From Microbacterium sp. (lineage in GTDB: Bacteria > Actinomycetota > Actinomycetes > Actinomycetales > Microbacteriaceae): a DNA stretch of 64,000 bases. The DNA is taken from contig NZ_JAPSIY010000003.1 of NCBI RefSeq assembly GCF_031178445.1, positions 62,001 through 126,000 of the forward strand. The letters are read 5' to 3'. Under the pieces are notes generated by a model. It was not told the origin of the DNA, ran no database searches, and saw only the letters and a program-made list of their open reading frames with translations. Below are positions 55,810-63,777 of this stretch, piece after piece. Position 1 is the stretch's first letter. Each line of letters opens with the position of its first letter. The position numbers and the translations under genes were made by a program.

Positions 55810-56196
55810 ATGGATGTGATGCTGTGGATCACCGCAGGGGCCCTCGCGGTGGCATTCGGTATCGGAGGCGCCAGCCAGATACTGCTCACCAAGGAACGCT
55901 ATCGCGCGGCTGGGCCGAGTCAGCACTGGGTCGACGACTTCAGCGCCGGGCATGTCAAGGTGATCGGTGCGATCAAGCTCATCGGCGTCGTCGGCCTGGT
56001 CCTGCCGCCCCTGACCGGCATCGCGCCGCTTCTGTCGCCGATCGCCGCCTGCGGGCTCATACTCCTCATGGCCGGTGCCGCGACGACGAGGTTTCGCCGT
56101 AGCGAGTGGGCTCTGATGGCAGGCGATGTCGCATTCCTCCTGGCGTTCGCCTTCCTCGCCTGGGGCAGGTTCGCACTGGCGCTGTTCGCGTCCTGA
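55810..56196 (+). CDS. DoxX-like membrane protein
   Basis: A 128-aa four-helix membrane protein of the DoxX family (LAVAFGIGGASQILLTKERYR, GHVKVIGAIKLIGVVGLVLPPLTG, LSPIAACGLILLMAGAATTRFRR, WALMAGDVAFLLAFAFLAWGRFALALF). DoxX proteins support redox or quinone-linked reactions. It begins 81 bp from the divergent ECF41 sigma start; the ATG follows agaggaca. Confidence 0.87.
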   Translation: MDVMLWITAGALAVAFGIGGASQILLTKERYRAAGPSQHWVDDFSAGHVKVIGAIKLIGVVGLVLPPLTGIAPLLSPIAACGLILLMAGAATTRFRRSEWALMAGDVAFLLAFAFLAWGRFALALFAS

Positions 56197-56231
56197 GCGG
56201 TCGGCGCACCGGGGCGTGCCAACATCGATCC

Positions 56232-56771
56232 ATGTCATCGATTCAGGCTCTCAGCGACGATCACAGACGCATCCTCGCGCGATGGGCGGCGAGCTGCGCG
56301 GAGCACGTGCTCTCGCTTTTCGAAGCGGATGCCGCGGCATCTGAAGCGATAGCGGACGCCATCGCGCGCACCCGCGCATACAGCGCGGGGGAGAGCACCG
56401 CCGGCGAGGAGATCAGCAGACGCCTGATCCCGGTGAAGGCCGCGAATGCCGCGACCACAGCTGCAGGCGCCGCTGCAGCCAGGTCGGTCGCCCAAGCGGC
56501 CGCCGTCGCACACATGGGCGCTCATGCGCTGGGTGCGGCCGCATACGCGGCGAAGGCCGTGTCGCTGGCGCACCCCGACCGGCCGGACGCCGTCGAGGCG
56601 GAGATCCGCTGGCAGTTGGATCAGCTGAGCGAACCCGAGCGATCCGCGCTGCGGCTTCTTCCGCCGCTCGGCGCCGACTCGTCCGGACCGCTCGGCGAGG
56701 GCCTCCTGTCGCGCGGTGTGCTCGCCTCGACCATCCGAGCGATCCAGGCCGAGATCATCGCGCGCGGATGA
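56232..56771 (+). CDS. Imm5-like putative immunity protein
   Basis: A 179-aa helical protein with ILARWAASCAEHVLSLFEADAAASEAIADAIARTRAY and an Ala-rich central region (AANAATTAAGAAAARSVAQAAAVAHMGAHALGAAAYAAKAVSLAH), matching a family annotated as putative immunity proteins of polymorphic toxins. No toxin gene adjoins it. ATG 56232 is the first in a good frame; its promoter is unclear. Confidence 0.72.
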   Translation: MSSIQALSDDHRRILARWAASCAEHVLSLFEADAAASEAIADAIARTRAYSAGESTAGEEISRRLIPVKAANAATTAAGAAAARSVAQAAAVAHMGAHALGAAAYAAKAVSLAHPDRPDAVEAEIRWQLDQLSEPERSALRLLPPLGADSSGPLGEGLLSRGVLASTIRAIQAEIIARG

Positions 56772-56889
56772 ATCCGGCAACCGGCGTAGGGCTTTCAGCC
56801 GCGGTGACGAGCGATCCGATCGGATCGGATCCTCGCGATCGGGTGCGGACGCGGGCGGTCGGGCGAGAGTGGATCCGAAGGGAGCAGCC

Positions 56890-57756
56890 ATGATCGACGT
56901 ACTCAACCGGCTCGTCGACGAGATCGAGGAGCATCTCGGCGACGCGCTTGACATCGATGCCCTCGCCGCGAGCATGGGCACCACCGGGTATCACGCCAGG
57001 CGGATGTTCTCGTCGCTCGCCGGCATGCCCGTGTCGGAGTACGTTCGGCGACGGCGCATGACGATCGCCGCATCCGACGTGATCGGTGACGAGGATCTGC
57101 TGTCGATCGCCGTCCGCTTCGGGTACGGGTCGACGGAGGCGTTCGGTCGTGCGTTCCGAGCGGTGCACGGCGCCAGCCATGGCGACGTGCGACGTCACGG
57201 CGGCCCCCTTCGCAGTCAACCACAGCTCAGGTTCCGCCTGACCGTCGAAGGGAGTTCACCCATGCATGCCCGAATCGTCGAACGCGACGCGTTCCGCCTG
57301 ATCGGCCACGCCACCCGCGTTCCGCTGATCCATGAAAGCGTCAACCCGCATATCCAGCAGCACATCGCGTCGCTGCCGGCCGCCGAGCACGAGCGGCTCA
57401 AGCAGCTGAGTGCTGCAGAACCCGCCGGCCTGCTGCAGGTCACCGCCGATGTCGACCCCGACTACTCCGAGGGGAGCGAGCTGACGTACCTGCACGGGGT
57501 GGCCGTCGATGTGAGCGCCGCGACGCCGGACGACCTCGACGGGATCGAGGTCGACGCCGGTGAATGGGCGGTGTTCCGCACCTCGGGACCGTATCCGGCT
57601 TCGCTGCAGTCCGCGTGGTCGGCGACGGCGACCGAGTGGTTCCCGTCGAACCCGTGGCGCCTGCGACCCGGCCCGTCCATCGTCGCCGTGCTGGAGCGCT
57701 CGCCGGATTTCAGCACCGCCACGTGCGAGCTGTGGATGCCGGTCGAACGCAGCTGA
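56890..57756 (+). CDS. AraC-family regulator with GyrI-like effector domain
   Basis: A 288-aa regulator. The N-terminal AraC DNA-binding domain has two helix-turn-helix units (ALDIDALAASMGTTGYHARRMFSSLAGMPVSEYVRRRRM and LLSIAVRFGYGSTEAFGRAFRAVHGAS), and the C-terminal half (about 125-288, MHARIVERDAFRLIGHATRVP to ATCELWMPVERS) is a GyrI/SoHo ligand-binding fold, as in Rob and multidrug sensors. ATG 56890 follows AAGGGAG. It may sense hydrophobic compounds. Confidence 0.9.
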   Translation: MIDVLNRLVDEIEEHLGDALDIDALAASMGTTGYHARRMFSSLAGMPVSEYVRRRRMTIAASDVIGDEDLLSIAVRFGYGSTEAFGRAFRAVHGASHGDVRRHGGPLRSQPQLRFRLTVEGSSPMHARIVERDAFRLIGHATRVPLIHESVNPHIQQHIASLPAAEHERLKQLSAAEPAGLLQVTADVDPDYSEGSELTYLHGVAVDVSAATPDDLDGIEVDAGEWAVFRTSGPYPASLQSAWSATATEWFPSNPWRLRPGPSIVAVLERSPDFSTATCELWMPVERS

Positions 57757-57897
57757 GGTGCAATGCGAGCGTAGGCGGTCGAACGGGGTCGACCGCCTAC
57801 GATCTCGGCGGCACCCGCTGGCGATCTTGCTAGGCTTGGTCGTCGCCGTTCGGCGCGCGAAGCGATGAACGGGACCAGCCAGGAGGACACCGCAACC

Positions 57898-58461
57898 GTG
57901 ACGCAGCAGAGCATCTTCGAGCATGAAGGCCGTGCCGTTCCGTACATCGTCGAAGGTGAAGGCCCGATCGGGTTGGTGCTGATCGCCGCGGCTGCTCTGG
58001 AAGCAGATCCACTCGGCGTCGTGGCGCATTACCTCGCCGAGGAAGCGGGATTCCATGTCGTGCGCATCGGCGCCGACGCCTCGTCCGCCGGTCGTGAACA
58101 GCGAGCGGCCGATGCCGTGGCGGTGATGGATCATCTCGGCTTCGCGGATGCCTGGATCGGCGGTTACGGCTCCGGTGGGAAGATCGCACGTGTGCTCACC
58201 GCCGCGCATCCCGATCGCGCGAACGGTCTGCTGCTGCTGGGCGTGGAGGAGGACGACACGTCGCTGGCTCCACTGATCCCGGTGCTGATCATCCAGGGCG
58301 CCGACGACGCCTCGATGCCGCCGTCGAACGGTGAGGCGCTTCAGGCGATCGCGCCGGAGCGAACGAGCGTCAAGACCATCGCCGGGGCGGACCATCGGTT
58401 CCCGGTGACGCATCTCATGGACACCGCGGTCACGATCGAGGAGTACCTCGACTGGGACTGA
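57898..58461 (+). CDS. Alpha/beta-hydrolase-like protein with atypical nucleophile elbow
   Basis: A 187-aa protein with a shortened alpha/beta-hydrolase layout: ADAWIGGYGSGGKIARVLTAAHPDRANGLLLLG, VLIIQGADDASMPPSNGEAL and TIAGADHRFPVTHLMDT. The elbow reads Tyr-Gly-Ser-Gly-Gly, where the first position is normally small. A TAGGCT (57831-57836) may be its -10 box. GTG 57898 has AGGAGG about eleven bases before it; ATG 57865 is an alternative start. Confidence 0.7.
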   Translation: MTQQSIFEHEGRAVPYIVEGEGPIGLVLIAAAALEADPLGVVAHYLAEEAGFHVVRIGADASSAGREQRAADAVAVMDHLGFADAWIGGYGSGGKIARVLTAAHPDRANGLLLLGVEEDDTSLAPLIPVLIIQGADDASMPPSNGEALQAIAPERTSVKTIAGADHRFPVTHLMDTAVTIEEYLDWD

Positions 58462-58480
58462 GCCGTCGGTCGGGTGCGGT

Positions 58481-58990
58481 TCAGGATTCTGAGGGCCTTC
58501 TGTTCAGGCTCTTGCGCAGGAACACCTGCTCGGTGCCGTCGCCCTGGGGTATCCGCTCGGTCTCCCGGTATCCGCACCGCAGGTACAGTCTCAGGTTGGC
58601 CTCACTCAGGCTGCCGGTGAAGAGCTCCGACTCCACGGCATCCGTCGATGTCTCGGCGACGTCAAGCAGCATCCGCCCGATGCCTTCTCCCTGCACGTCG
58701 GGAGCGATCGCGATGCGCCCGATCAGAAGCAGGTCGCCGTCCCGACGCGCGCGCAGCGCGCCGACGAGGCGACCGTCGATGCGGGCCGTCCATCCGATGC
58801 CGTCGCGCAACTCCTCCTGCACCTGCTCCAACGTCTGGGTCAGTGGGGGCATGTCCGCGCTGCCGTAGATCTGGGCCTCGGACACGAATGCGGCTCGCTG
58901 CAGCGTCAGGACCTCTCCCGCATCCTCAACGCGAATCGGCCCGATCTCCACTCGCGCACCGGACTCGGCGACGGCGACGGCGGAAGTCAA
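58481..58990 (-). CDS. GNAT N-acetyltransferase
   Basis: A 169-aa GNAT enzyme: strands 1-4 with IGPIRVEDAGEVLTLQRAAF, WTARIDGRLVGALRARRDGDLLLIGRIAIAPDVQGEGIGRMLLDVAE (acetyl-CoA motif Q-x-x-G-x-G/I-G) and NLRLYLRCGYRETERIPQG. The acceptor is unknown. A TTG start at 58990 overlaps the kinase stop (TTGA); GTG at about 58951 is a fallback. The coupling to a Ser/Thr kinase is unusual. Confidence 0.83.
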   Translation of the reverse strand: MTSAVAVAESGARVEIGPIRVEDAGEVLTLQRAAFVSEAQIYGSADMPPLTQTLEQVQEELRDGIGWTARIDGRLVGALRARRDGDLLLIGRIAIAPDVQGEGIGRMLLDVAETSTDAVESELFTGSLSEANLRLYLRCGYRETERIPQGDGTEQVFLRKSLNRRPSES

Positions 58991-60018
58991 TGCGGCGTCT
59001 CCTTCTTGGGTACCCCGAGTGCGGCGTTCGATCCGGCGCCGATCTCGCCGAACACCCGCAGCCGCCGCCAGCGTCGCACGCGCCGCGGGGACGGCTCTCC
59101 CGATCCGCTGACGGCCGAAGCCGCCGCGGGTGTCGCCGTGTCACGTTCGGTGCGATCGCCACGGGTGATCGGAACCGGCGGGTTCAGCCGCCGCGCGACA
59201 TCGGCGACCTCCGCGGCGCTCGGGCGGGCGTGTGGATCGAGGGCCGTCATTCGGTGCAACAGCTTCGCCCAGTCGGCGTCGAGCCAGTCCGGAAGCTCAG
59301 GTGGCACGCTCTGACGTGCCGCTATCGCCTCGGCGGGTGTGAGGTTCGTGTAGGGGCGACGTCCGGTGAGTGATTCGACCAGCACGACGCCGAAGGCGAA
59401 GATATCGGCCGACGGCGCCGGTGCCGCGCCGCGCGCCTGCTCTGGCGCGACATAAGCGGGGGTTCCGAGGGCCATCGCCGGTGCGTTCGCCGGGGACCCC
59501 GTGACCAGCTGCGCGATGCCGAAGTCCGCCAGCTTCGCACGCACCGGACGTGTTCCGACGCCGGTGGAGGCGAGCAGCACATTGGACGGTTTGACATCCC
59601 GATGAACGATGCCGGCGCCATGCACCGCGCTCAGGGCATCGGCGAGGTCCGACGCCAGGTCGGTGAACTCGCCTCCGGTCAGGGGCGTGTCCTCGTCGAG
59701 TCTTTCGCGCAGACTCCGGCCGTCGACGTAGTCCATCACCAGGTACTCCGGGCCGCCGGGCAGGATCTTCGCATCGAGCAGAGTCACCAGGCACGGGTGA
59801 TCGATTGCGGCCAGGGCGGCCATCTCCCGGCGGGTGCGTGCTCCCGCTCCGGGGCCGTCGGTGCCTGCACGCATGATCTTCACCGCGACGGTGCGATCGA
59901 GCGTCACATCCTCGGCGCGGTACACGATCGCCGTTCCGCCACGTCCGACGCAGTCGCCCAGCCGATAGCGGCCGTCGAGAAGCTCTTCGGTCGGGGTCTC
60001 ATCCAGTCGCGTCGTCAT
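58987..60018 (-). CDS. Ser/Thr protein kinase without membrane anchor
   Basis: A 343-aa Hanks-type kinase. ATP-binding GRGGTAIVYRAEDV with Lys47 (VAVKIM), Glu65 in helix C, catalytic loop HRDVKPSNVLL with Asp141, DFGIA with Asp165 and activation-segment GTPAYVAPEQARG are intact. After about residue 280 there is a basic/Pro-rich tail but no membrane helix or PASTA repeats, unlike PknB. ATG 60018 follows GGAGGA. Divergent from dps; its partner gene encodes the GNAT enzyme. Confidence 0.92.
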   Translation of the reverse strand: MTTRLDETPTEELLDGRYRLGDCVGRGGTAIVYRAEDVTLDRTVAVKIMRAGTDGPGAGARTRREMAALAAIDHPCLVTLLDAKILPGGPEYLVMDYVDGRSLRERLDEDTPLTGGEFTDLASDLADALSAVHGAGIVHRDVKPSNVLLASTGVGTRPVRAKLADFGIAQLVTGSPANAPAMALGTPAYVAPEQARGAAPAPSADIFAFGVVLVESLTGRRPYTNLTPAEAIAARQSVPPELPDWLDADWAKLLHRMTALDPHARPSAAEVADVARRLNPPVPITRGDRTERDTATPAAASAVSGSGEPSPRRVRRWRRLRVFGEIGAGSNAALGVPKKETPH

Positions 60019-60230
60019 GGGTCCTCCGTCGGCGGTTCGGGTTCGTACCGACGATGCATCCGAGGTTACGAGGCCCGCTGCACGCTGTCGGGGGGCTTGA
60101 CGAATCCGCGGAGTGCGCACTCTTCTCGACGCCATGCGATGTCAACCCCCTCCGGGCGGCCTGACGCTGGCCGGTACCGTCGCTGCCGTGTTCAACCGCC
60201 GTCGCACGGCGAGGAAGCAGAGGAGACAGC

Positions 60231-60782
60231 ATGGCTGAAGCGAAGAAGACCGCACAGAAGAAGCCGACGAACAAAGGCACATCCGCGGCGAAGACCACGC
60301 GCCGTCAGAACACCGAGAAGGGCTTCACCGCCTCAGAGGCGCTGACTGCCAGCCTGCAGTCCGTGATGATCGACCTGCTCGAGCTCTCACTGCAGGGCAA
60401 GCAGGCGCATTGGAACGTCGTCGGCCGCAACTTCCGCGATCTGCACCGGCAGCTCGACGAGATCATCGAGGCCGCCCGTGCGTTCAGCGACACGGTCGCC
60501 GAGCGCATGCGAGCGCTGCACGCCGTCCCGGACGGACGCAGCGACACCATCGCTGAGACGACCACGCTTCCGGCCTTCCCAGCCGGCGAGGTGTCGACAG
60601 AAGACACGGTCGGCCTGATCACCGAACGGCTGGACGCGACGGTCGCGACCATGCGCGGCGTGCACGACCAGGTCGACGAGGAGGACCCGACGTCGGCGGA
60701 CATCCTGCATCAGATCATCGAGAAGCTGGAGCAGTTCGCCTGGATGGTCAGCGCCGAGAACCGCTCACCCGCGGGCGGCTGA
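60231..60782 (+). CDS. dps: DNA-protection ferritin-like protein Dps
   Basis: A 183-aa Dps: twelve-mer mini-ferritin that stores iron and shields DNA in starvation and oxidative stress. The ferroxidase residues are visible in LSLQGKQAHWNVVGRNFRDLHRQLDEIIEAARAFSDTVAERM (His, Asp, Glu). The N-terminus is a Lys/Ala/Thr-rich tail of about 28 residues (AEAKKTAQKKPTNKG and SAAKTTRRQN), likely used for DNA binding. ATG 60231 follows GAGGAGA. Confidence 0.94.
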   Translation: MAEAKKTAQKKPTNKGTSAAKTTRRQNTEKGFTASEALTASLQSVMIDLLELSLQGKQAHWNVVGRNFRDLHRQLDEIIEAARAFSDTVAERMRALHAVPDGRSDTIAETTTLPAFPAGEVSTEDTVGLITERLDATVATMRGVHDQVDEEDPTSADILHQIIEKLEQFAWMVSAENRSPAGG

Positions 60783-60881
60783 TCACCCGGCGATGCGGCG
60801 GTTCCGTTCCCGGAACCGCCGCATCCGCGTTCCCGGCCGATACGGCGACACACCGCCGCCGACCAGGCCATCGTCGGGCGA

Positions 60882-61352
60882 TCACCCCCAGACCGAGCGC
60901 GCGCCCGCCTCGCCGATCAGCACGATCATCACCGTGCTCCCGGCCGCCACGATCACCGCGGCCACCGCGAGCACCGCGGAGATGACGCGGTCGCCACGCC
61001 GGGGCTCGGCATCCGGGCGCGACGTGCGGAAGCGGTGCCAGCCCCACTGGGCGACGGCGACGACGAACAGTGCGACGGCCCACGGCGGCAGCATCCGGCC
61101 CAGCGACTCGTGGTGCTCGACCGCGGGCAGCGGACCCACCGTCTCTTTCAGATCCTCGCCGGCGAGGATCGTCACCGGGACGAGCGCGAGGACGAGCAGC
61201 GCCGCCAGCGGCGTGACGGCGCCGAGACGGCGGCGCGCGGCGGGGACGATCGCTCCGAGCACCAGTGCGATCGCCGTGAGGGGCAGCAGCACGACGAGAG
61301 CGTGCACGATCAGTGGATGCAGGGGAAGCCCCGCGATGTCTGGCAGGTCCAT
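60882..61352 (-). CDS. DUF2231 membrane protein
   Basis: A 156-aa protein with four membrane helices of the DUF2231 family (LPLHPLIVHALVVLLPLTAIALVLGAIVP, AVTPLAALLVLALVPVTILAG, LPPWAVALFVVAVAQWGWHRF, VISAVLAVAAVIVAAGSTVMIVLIG). The HPLIVHALV signature is at residues 9-17. Function unknown, perhaps a redox or haem-linked membrane protein. The start at 61352 is fixed by an ECF-type promoter whose -10 box ends six bases before it. Confidence 0.82.
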   Translation of the reverse strand: MDLPDIAGLPLHPLIVHALVVLLPLTAIALVLGAIVPAARRRLGAVTPLAALLVLALVPVTILAGEDLKETVGPLPAVEHHESLGRMLPPWAVALFVVAVAQWGWHRFRTSRPDAEPRRGDRVISAVLAVAAVIVAAGSTVMIVLIGEAGARSVWG

Positions 61353-61358
61353 ACTCGG

Positions 61359-61386
61359 AACACGGGATCCGGCTCGCGCAGGTTCA
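61359..61386 (-). promoter_or_regulatory. ECF-type promoter of the DUF2231 gene
   Basis: On the minus strand TGAACC (61386-61381), 16 bases, then CGTGTT (61364-61359), which ends six bases before the ATG. Same layout as the promoters of the sigma gene and of the lipoprotein gene. Confidence 0.75.
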
Positions 61387-61387
61387 T

Positions 61388-61415
61388 TGAACGCGAGCGA
61401 CATCGATCTCGTGTC
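61388..61415 (+). promoter_or_regulatory. ECF-type promoter of the sigma/anti-sigma operon
   Basis: TGAAC (61388-61392), 17 bases, CGTGTC (61410-61415), 18 bases before ATG 61434. The -35 boxes of this and the divergent promoter touch, forming GGTTCATTGAAC. The form matches autoregulated ECF promoters such as the SigL class of mycobacteria. Confidence 0.75.
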
Positions 61416-61433
61416 CATCGCGGGAGGTGACGG

Positions 61434-61940
61434 ATGCCGAAGGACGATGCGGCGCGATTGGGTGCGCTCTACGACGCGCACGCGACTCCCGTATGGCGAT
61501 ATGTCGTACACCTCACCGGCGACCGCGCCGCCGCGGACGACGTCGTGCAGGAGACGCTCCTGAGAGCCTGGCGAACTCCGCGCATCCTCGCCGAGGATCC
61601 TGCGGCGACCCGCTCATGGATGTACACCGTGGCACGTCATCTCGTCGTCGACGACGCGAGAAGCGCTCGCCGCCGCCACGAGATCCCCGTACCGGATGCA
61701 CCGGAGACGGTTCTGCGCGACGCGACGGACGCGGTGTTCGACTCGATACTCATCGAGGATGCGCTCGCCACGCTCAGCGCCGCGCACCGCGACGTCGTCG
61801 TGCGCGCCTATTACCTGGGGATGTCGGTCGCTGAGATCGCCGGCGAGCTGACGGTTCCGGAAGGCACGGTCAAATCACGGCTGCACTACGGGCTGCGCGC
61901 CCTTCGGCTCGCACTTCAGGAGAAGGGAGTGACGCGATGA
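61434..61940 (+). CDS. ECF RNA polymerase sigma factor (SigL-like)
   Basis: A 168-aa sigma-70 factor. Region 2: LYDAHATPVWRYVVHLTGDRAAADDVVQETLLRAWRTPR; region 4: LSAAHRDVVVRAYYLGMSVAEIAGELTVPEGTVKSRLHYGLRALRLAL. ATG 61434 follows GGGAGGTGA. It is coupled to an anti-sigma gene (ATGA), and the matching promoters around it define its likely regulon. The assignment to a SigL-like class is an inference from those promoters. Confidence 0.92.
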   Translation: MPKDDAARLGALYDAHATPVWRYVVHLTGDRAAADDVVQETLLRAWRTPRILAEDPAATRSWMYTVARHLVVDDARSARRRHEIPVPDAPETVLRDATDAVFDSILIEDALATLSAAHRDVVVRAYYLGMSVAEIAGELTVPEGTVKSRLHYGLRALRLALQEKGVTR

Positions 61941-62671
61941 CCGCAGATCACGAACGATTCGCGGAGTGGGATGCCGCGTACATCCTCGGCACTCTCACCC
62001 CGGCCGACCGCGACCTCTACCAGGCGCACCTGGCCGACTGCGCCCTGTGCGTCGCGGCCGTCGCCGAGCTCGCGCCCCTACCCGGTCTGCTGTCACGCGT
62101 CTCGCGGGAACGTGCCACATCGCTCCTGGCCGGCTCGGACGACGTCGAAGACGCCGGTCGAGCCGAGATCGCGGGCGAGCCGGATGCGGCACGCCGCGCG
62201 GAGATCATCGGCATCGGCGAGGCGCGGGCGCGACGTGCGCGTCGCACGCGTTGGGTGGGGGCGGCAGTCGGCGCTGCGGCTCTGATCGCGGGCGTCGTCC
62301 TGGTGCCGAGCTGGCTCGCGCCGGACGAGGCTCCCGCGATCGTCCTGGAGGCGGTCGCCGACGTGCCGCTGTCGGCATCCGTGCGGCTCGACGACGTCGC
62401 GTGGGGCACGCGTGTGACCATGACCTGCAGCTACGAGCGCGCCGCCGATGCGCCCGACGGCGGCTGGGAGTACGAACTCGTCGTCATCGCCGATGACGGC
62501 ACCGAGACGCCGCTGTCCACGTGGCGGGCACTTCCCGAGCGCACCGCCGAGATCACCGCGGGAACTGCGCTGCACTCCGCTGACATCGCTGCTGTCGAGG
62601 TGCGCTCGGCGAAGACGGGTGCTGTGCTGATGAGCACGGCGCCCCAGGCGCCAGGGGACGACTCGCCGTAA
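61937..62671 (+). CDS. Zinc-finger anti-sigma factor (RskA/RslA-like)
   Basis: A 244-aa anti-sigma: an N-terminal zinc-binding domain with His31-x3-Cys35-x2-Cys38 (HLADCALC), one membrane helix (RWVGAAVGAAALIAGVVLVPSW, about 99-120) and an extracytoplasmic RskA-like domain (VLEAVADVPLSASVRLDDVAWGTRVTMTCSY). It would hold the sigma factor until a redox or envelope signal. It starts inside the sigma stop (ATGA). Confidence 0.9.
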   Translation: MTADHERFAEWDAAYILGTLTPADRDLYQAHLADCALCVAAVAELAPLPGLLSRVSRERATSLLAGSDDVEDAGRAEIAGEPDAARRAEIIGIGEARARRARRTRWVGAAVGAAALIAGVVLVPSWLAPDEAPAIVLEAVADVPLSASVRLDDVAWGTRVTMTCSYERAADAPDGGWEYELVVIADDGTETPLSTWRALPERTAEITAGTALHSADIAAVEVRSAKTGAVLMSTAPQAPGDDSP

Positions 62672-62681
62672 CGGATCCCGT

Positions 62682-62709
62682 TGAACCGCGCTGGTGCGCA
62701 TCTCGTGTT
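62682..62709 (+). promoter_or_regulatory. ECF-type promoter of the COG4315 lipoprotein gene
   Basis: TGAACC, 16 bases, CGTGTT; the third member of the set in this locus. It lies 41 bases before ATG 62750. Confidence 0.75.
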
Positions 62710-62749
62710 CCCGCTGACGGGACGTCCGTCCCAGGACAGGAGACACGCC

Positions 62750-63274
62750 ATGAAGACCAGGATCAGTTCTGCGTTCGCCGCCGCGATGTTCGTCGTCGCA
62801 CTCGGACTCACGGCCTGCTCGTCACCGGCGGGGGATGACGGCGGATCCCAGCCACCGCCCGCCGACTCCGGTTACGGCGCACCGTCCGAGTCCGAGGAGA
62901 CCGCGCCGGGTGGGGAGGGCTCGGCGGCGCTCACCACGGCGGACTCGTCGCTCGGAGAGATCGTCGTCGACGGCGAGGGAATGACCGTGTACATGTTCGA
63001 CAGTGACACCCAGAACGCGGGAGCGAGCACGTGCGAAGGGCAGTGCGCCGAGAACTGGCCGGCTGTGACGGTCGAGGGCGACGCTCCTGAGCTCGACGGG
63101 GTGACCGGTGAGGTCGGCACGATCACCGGTGTCGACGGCGCCACCCAGGTGACTCTGAACGGGTGGCCGTTGTACTACTTCGCCGGAGACTCCGCCCCTG
63201 GCGACGTGAAGGGTCAGGGCGTGAACGACGTCTGGTGGGTGCTGTCGCCCGCTGGCGAGCGGATGGCCGAGTAG
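62750..63274 (+). CDS. COG4315-type secreted lipoprotein
   Basis: A 174-aa lipoprotein: signal peptide with lipobox LGLTACSS (Cys23), a Gly/Ser/Pro-rich spacer (about 24-70), then two copies of the COG4315 repeat, LGEIVVDGEGMTVYMFDSDTQN with STCEGQCAENWPAV, and GWPLYYFAGDSAPGDVKGQGVNDVWWVLSPAG. The Cys pair and Met/Tyr pattern suggest a small redox or metal-binding role. AGGAGA precedes the ATG. It is under the ECF-type promoter, which makes it a predicted target of the neighbouring sigma factor. Confidence 0.9.
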   Translation: MKTRISSAFAAAMFVVALGLTACSSPAGDDGGSQPPPADSGYGAPSESEETAPGGEGSAALTTADSSLGEIVVDGEGMTVYMFDSDTQNAGASTCEGQCAENWPAVTVEGDAPELDGVTGEVGTITGVDGATQVTLNGWPLYYFAGDSAPGDVKGQGVNDVWWVLSPAGERMAE

Positions 63275-63307
63275 TCGGCGTTTCTCATCGCCGCCCCGCC
63301 GACGACG

Positions 63308-63340
63308 AGGCCGTCGTGCTCCATCGGAGCACGACGGCCT
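63308..63340. terminator. Bidirectional terminator
   Basis: A perfect 15-bp stem (63308-63322 with 63326-63340) with a three-base loop separates the convergent lipoprotein and HesB-like genes. Confidence 0.8.
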
Positions 63341-63360
63341 GGGACGTTGTCAGAGCAGTG

Positions 63361-63651
63361 TCAGGCGGCCTGGGGGAGCAGCGTGAACGACACCGCGCCC
63401 TGCTCGTCGACTGCCGCGTCGAGGACCTTGTCGGCCAGTGCGTCGGCGGCCGCCTCCTCGAGGAAGACGTGCAGCGCGTCGTCACCGACGACGGCGTCAC
63501 CCGGTTCGGGCATCGGCGCCACCGTCACCGCGAAGCGCGGCTCGTCGGCGGTGCCCGAGGAATGGATGCGCAGACCCGCGTCGGGCGTCGTGCTCTGCTG
63601 GGCGACGATGGTCGCCGCGATCGTGTTTGCGTTCTCGGTCAGGGTGAGCAT
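63361..63651 (-). CDS. HesB/IscA-like protein without cysteines
   Basis: A 96-aa protein: LTENANTIAATIVAQQ, AGLRIHS and RFAVTVAPMPEPGDAVVGDDALHVFLEEAAADALADKVLDAAV fit the A-type iron-sulfur carrier fold, but none of the three cluster cysteines is present (no Cys at all), so it probably does not bind a cluster. ATG 63651 follows AAGGAGA. Function unknown. Confidence 0.72.
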   Translation of the reverse strand: MLTLTENANTIAATIVAQQSTTPDAGLRIHSSGTADEPRFAVTVAPMPEPGDAVVGDDALHVFLEEAAADALADKVLDAAVDEQGAVSFTLLPQAA

Positions 63652-63777
63652 GTCGCTCTCCTTCCGGTTAGCGGACACCGCACCGGACGGCGCGATGTCC
63701 GGGCCACGATTCCTCACCTGCCGTCGTCATTCAACCTGAGGACGGCGACTCGGAGGCCTTTCACACGTTCGCGGCCG

